Shown here: positions 20,022-22,110 of the stretch, piece after piece
Layout of the letters: the number at the start of each line of letters is the position of its first letter
Position numbering within the stretch: the stretch's first letter is position 1
Source of the DNA: JBGSWL01 sp041752455
GTDB lineage: Bacteria > Pseudomonadota > Alphaproteobacteria > Rhizobiales > Rhizobiaceae
Reading direction: 5' to 3'
DNA length: 22,110 nucleotides
Assembly (NCBI GenBank): GCA_041752455.1
Contig: JBGSWL010000009.1
Span: 1 to 22,110 of the forward strand
Program-made: the position numbers and the translations under genes
Notes under the pieces: model-generated
Seen by the model: the letters and a program-made list of their open reading frames with translations, nothing else
Database searches by the model: none
What the model was told of the DNA's origin: nothing

Positions 20022-22110
20022 ATGCGTACAGACACCGGGCAGGTCGTCCGCCTCGAAGATTATGCCCCGACGCCGTTTCTGGCGCCGGCGATCGCGCTGG
20101 ATATCAAGCTTGCGCCGGAGGAGACCCTTGTCCGGTCGACGCTGACGGTGGAACGGCGCGCCGGCACTGCGCCGGATGCCCCCTTGGTGCTTGACGGCGA
20201 AGGCCTGGACCTCGTCACGATCCGCGTCGATGGCGAGGAACTGGGGTCCAACCGCTATGACGTCACTGCCGACCGGCTGACGATTTCCGGATTGCCGGCA
20301 ACCGGCAGCGTCACGGTGGAAACCGTCACGCGCATCAATCCGACGGCCAATACCCAGTTGATGGGGCTTTATCGCACCGGGGGCAATTACTGCACGCAAT
20401 GCGAGGCGGAAGGCTTTCGCCGCATCACCTGGTCGCTCGACCGGCCGGACGTCCTGTCGGTCTATACCGTGCGGATCGAGGCCGATGAACACGATGCGCC
20501 GATCCTTTTGTCGAACGGCAATCCGGTGGAACGCGGCGCACTGGAAGGCGGACGCCACTTTGCGGTCTGGCACGACCCGTTTCCGAAGCCCTCCTATCTG
20601 TTTGCGCTGTTTGCCGGCAATCTCGGCTGCATCCGCGATACGTTCACGACGATGTCGGGGCGGACCGTGGCGCTGGAGATCTATGTCGAGCACGGCAAGC
20701 AGCCGCGCGCGGCCTATGCCATGGACGCGCTGAAGCGCTCGATGCGCTGGGACGAACAAGCCTTCGGCCGCGAATACGATCTCGACATCTTCATGATCGT
20801 CGCGGTGTCCGACTTCAATATGGGCGCGATGGAGAACAAGGGGCTGAATGTCTTCAACGACCGCTATGTGCTGGCGTCGCCCGAGACTGCCGTGGATGGA
20901 GACTTCGCCGCGATCGAGGCGATCATCGCGCACGAATATTTCCACAACTGGACCGGCAACCGCATCACCTGTCGCGACTGGTTCCAACTCTGCCTGAAGG
21001 AAGGCCTCACCGTCTATCGCGACCAGGAATTTTCCGCCGATATGCGCTCGCGTGCGGTGGAGCGGATCGGCGACGTGCGCAATCTCCGCTCGCATCAATT
21101 CGTCGAGGATGCAGGGCCGCTCGCGCATCCGGTGCGGCCGGAGCAGTATCACGAGATCAACAACTTCTACACCACCACCATCTATGAAAAGGGCGCCGAA
21201 GTCATTCGCATGCTGCGGGTCTTGCTCGGCGGCGACGCGTTCCGCAAGGGCATGGATCTATATTTCGATCGGCATGACGGCGAAGCCGCCACCGTCGAGC
21301 AATTCGTGCGCTGCTTCGCCGATGCCTCCGGCCGCGACCTGTCGCAATTCATGCGCTGGTATTCGCAGGCCGGCACGCCGGAGGTGCTCGCCGACGGGCA
21401 TTACGATCACGCCGCCAGGACCTATCGCCTGCAACTCTCGCAGTCGATTGCGCCGACACCCGGTCAGTCGGTCAAGGAACCGATGGTGATCCCGCTGAAG
21501 CTTGGCCTCGTCGGCGCAGACGGGACGGAGCTGCCGCTTCAGACGGACGGCGCACCGGCGGGCGACGTGATCACCCTGACAAGCCGATCGGACACCGTCG
21601 TTTACGAGAGTGTGCCCGAGCGGCCTGTGCTCTCGATCAACCGTGGATTTTCCGCACCGGTGAAACTCACCGCCAATCTGTCGGCCGAGGATCTTAGCCG
21701 GCTTGCGGCGTATGATTCAGATGCGTTCAACCGCTGGCAGGCTCTGCAGACGCTGGCGACGCGGCTTCTGCTCAAGAATGTCGGCCTGCTGCGCGCCGGC
21801 AAGCCGGCGGAAACCGACGACGGCCTCACCGCTGCGCTCGCCGCCATCCTCGATGACAAGCGGCTTGAGCCCGCCTTCGTATCGCTGGCGCTGTCGATGC
21901 CGACCGAATCCGACATCGCCCGCGAAGTCGGACGCGACATCGATCCGCAAGCCAATTTCGCCGCGCGAGCGCATTTGCGGTCCGTCATTGGCGCCGCTCT
22001 GGCTACCCCCTTGGCGGCGACCTACGAAATGCTCACCAGCACGGAGCCCTACAGCCCGGATGCCGCAAGCGCGGGACGGCGCGCGCTTCGCAACGCCTCG
22101 CTCGACCTTA
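20022..22110 (+). CDS. pepN: aminopeptidase N (M1 family), 3' truncated by window end
   Basis: The frame is open from ATG 20022 to the end of the window, 696 codons of a protein normally about 870-890 long, so the C-terminal helical domain is cut. This zinc metallopeptidase removes N-terminal residues from peptides in the cytosol. The exopeptidase motif GAMEN is at residues 268-272. The zinc site is HEYFH at 304-308 with Glu327 exactly 18 residues later (HEYFHNWTGNR ... LKEGLTVYRDQEF). The substrate Tyr region (NNFYTTTIYEKGAEVIRM) follows. The sequence closely follows E. coli PepN rather than the shorter M1 relatives. The ribosome-binding site is weak (GCGAGAA). It is divergent from the EamA gene. 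Confidence 0.96.
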   Translation, partial: MRTDTGQVVRLEDYAPTPFLAPAIALDIKLAPEETLVRSTLTVERRAGTAPDAPLVLDGEGLDLVTIRVDGEELGSNRYDVTADRLTISGLPATGSVTVETVTRINPTANTQLMGLYRTGGNYCTQCEAEGFRRITWSLDRPDVLSVYTVRIEADEHDAPILLSNGNPVERGALEGGRHFAVWHDPFPKPSYLFALFAGNLGCIRDTFTTMSGRTVALEIYVEHGKQPRAAYAMDALKRSMRWDEQAFGREYDLDIFMIVAVSDFNMGAMENKGLNVFNDRYVLASPETAVDGDFAAIEAIIAHEYFHNWTGNRITCRDWFQLCLKEGLTVYRDQEFSADMRSRAVERIGDVRNLRSHQFVEDAGPLAHPVRPEQYHEINNFYTTTIYEKGAEVIRMLRVLLGGDAFRKGMDLYFDRHDGEAATVEQFVRCFADASGRDLSQFMRWYSQAGTPEVLADGHYDHAARTYRLQLSQSIAPTPGQSVKEPMVIPLKLGLVGADGTELPLQTDGAPAGDVITLTSRSDTVVYESVPERPVLSINRGFSAPVKLTANLSAEDLSRLAAYDSDAFNRWQALQTLATRLLLKNVGLLRAGKPAETDDGLTAALAAILDDKRLEPAFVSLALSMPTESDIAREVGRDIDPQANFAARAHLRSVIGAALATPLAATYEMLTSTEPYSPDAASAGRRALRNASLDL

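Overview
The window is about 22 kb of a GC-rich chromosome, almost certainly from an alphaproteobacterium of the order Hyphomicrobiales (Rhizobiales). This rests on recognised gene content (YitT-type membrane protein, Sel1 mini-protein, DUF2147 exported protein, AMP nucleosidase, stand-alone Lrp sensor domain, ETF-ubiquinone oxidoreductase, glutathione-dependent formaldehyde pathway, M1 aminopeptidase N) and on intergenic palindromic repeats of the sort scattered through rhizobial genomes. No rRNA, tRNA, CRISPR array, transposase or phage gene was seen.

Layout. 1-2420: end of a PLP aminotransferase, a YitT-family membrane protein, a convergent SDR-type NAD-binding protein and a small Sel1-repeat protein. 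2421-4521: a regulatory-looking spacer with short repeats, a small exported DUF2147 protein, a bidirectional terminator, a YfcG/YghU-like glutathione transferase and two tiny hypothetical genes. 4605-8089: AMP nucleosidase (amn), a Doc-family toxin with an AbrB/MazE-type antitoxin, a stand-alone Lrp ligand-binding domain and a quinone oxidoreductase. 8090-10584: one MFS transporter gene embedded in dispersed repeats. A composite repeat appears in mirror image on its two sides, followed by a cruciform repeat and a GC-rich, hairpin-dense stretch without a credible gene. 10585-12594: ETF-ubiquinone oxidoreductase, preceded by a perfect 16-bp palindrome, then a small secreted Excalibur-type protein.

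12616-16550 (all minus strand): S-(hydroxymethyl)glutathione dehydrogenase, a VapB/FitA-like antitoxin, a VapC PIN-domain toxin, S-formylglutathione hydrolase, a stomatin/QmcA-like SPFH protein and its NfeD partner. The two enzymes oxidise formaldehyde via glutathione adducts to formate. A toxin-antitoxin module sits exactly between them, and the toxin stop codon overlaps the hydrolase start codon. A promoter with a perfect 19-bp palindrome lies immediately before the antitoxin. This is the most interesting arrangement in the window. 16676-22110: a divergent uracil-DNA-glycosylase-like protein with altered catalytic motifs, a second MFS paralogue, an EamA/DMT transporter and the first 696 codons of pepN, which runs off the window.

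Functions are assigned from remembered family motifs, not database searches. Promoter and operator calls come from inspection only.
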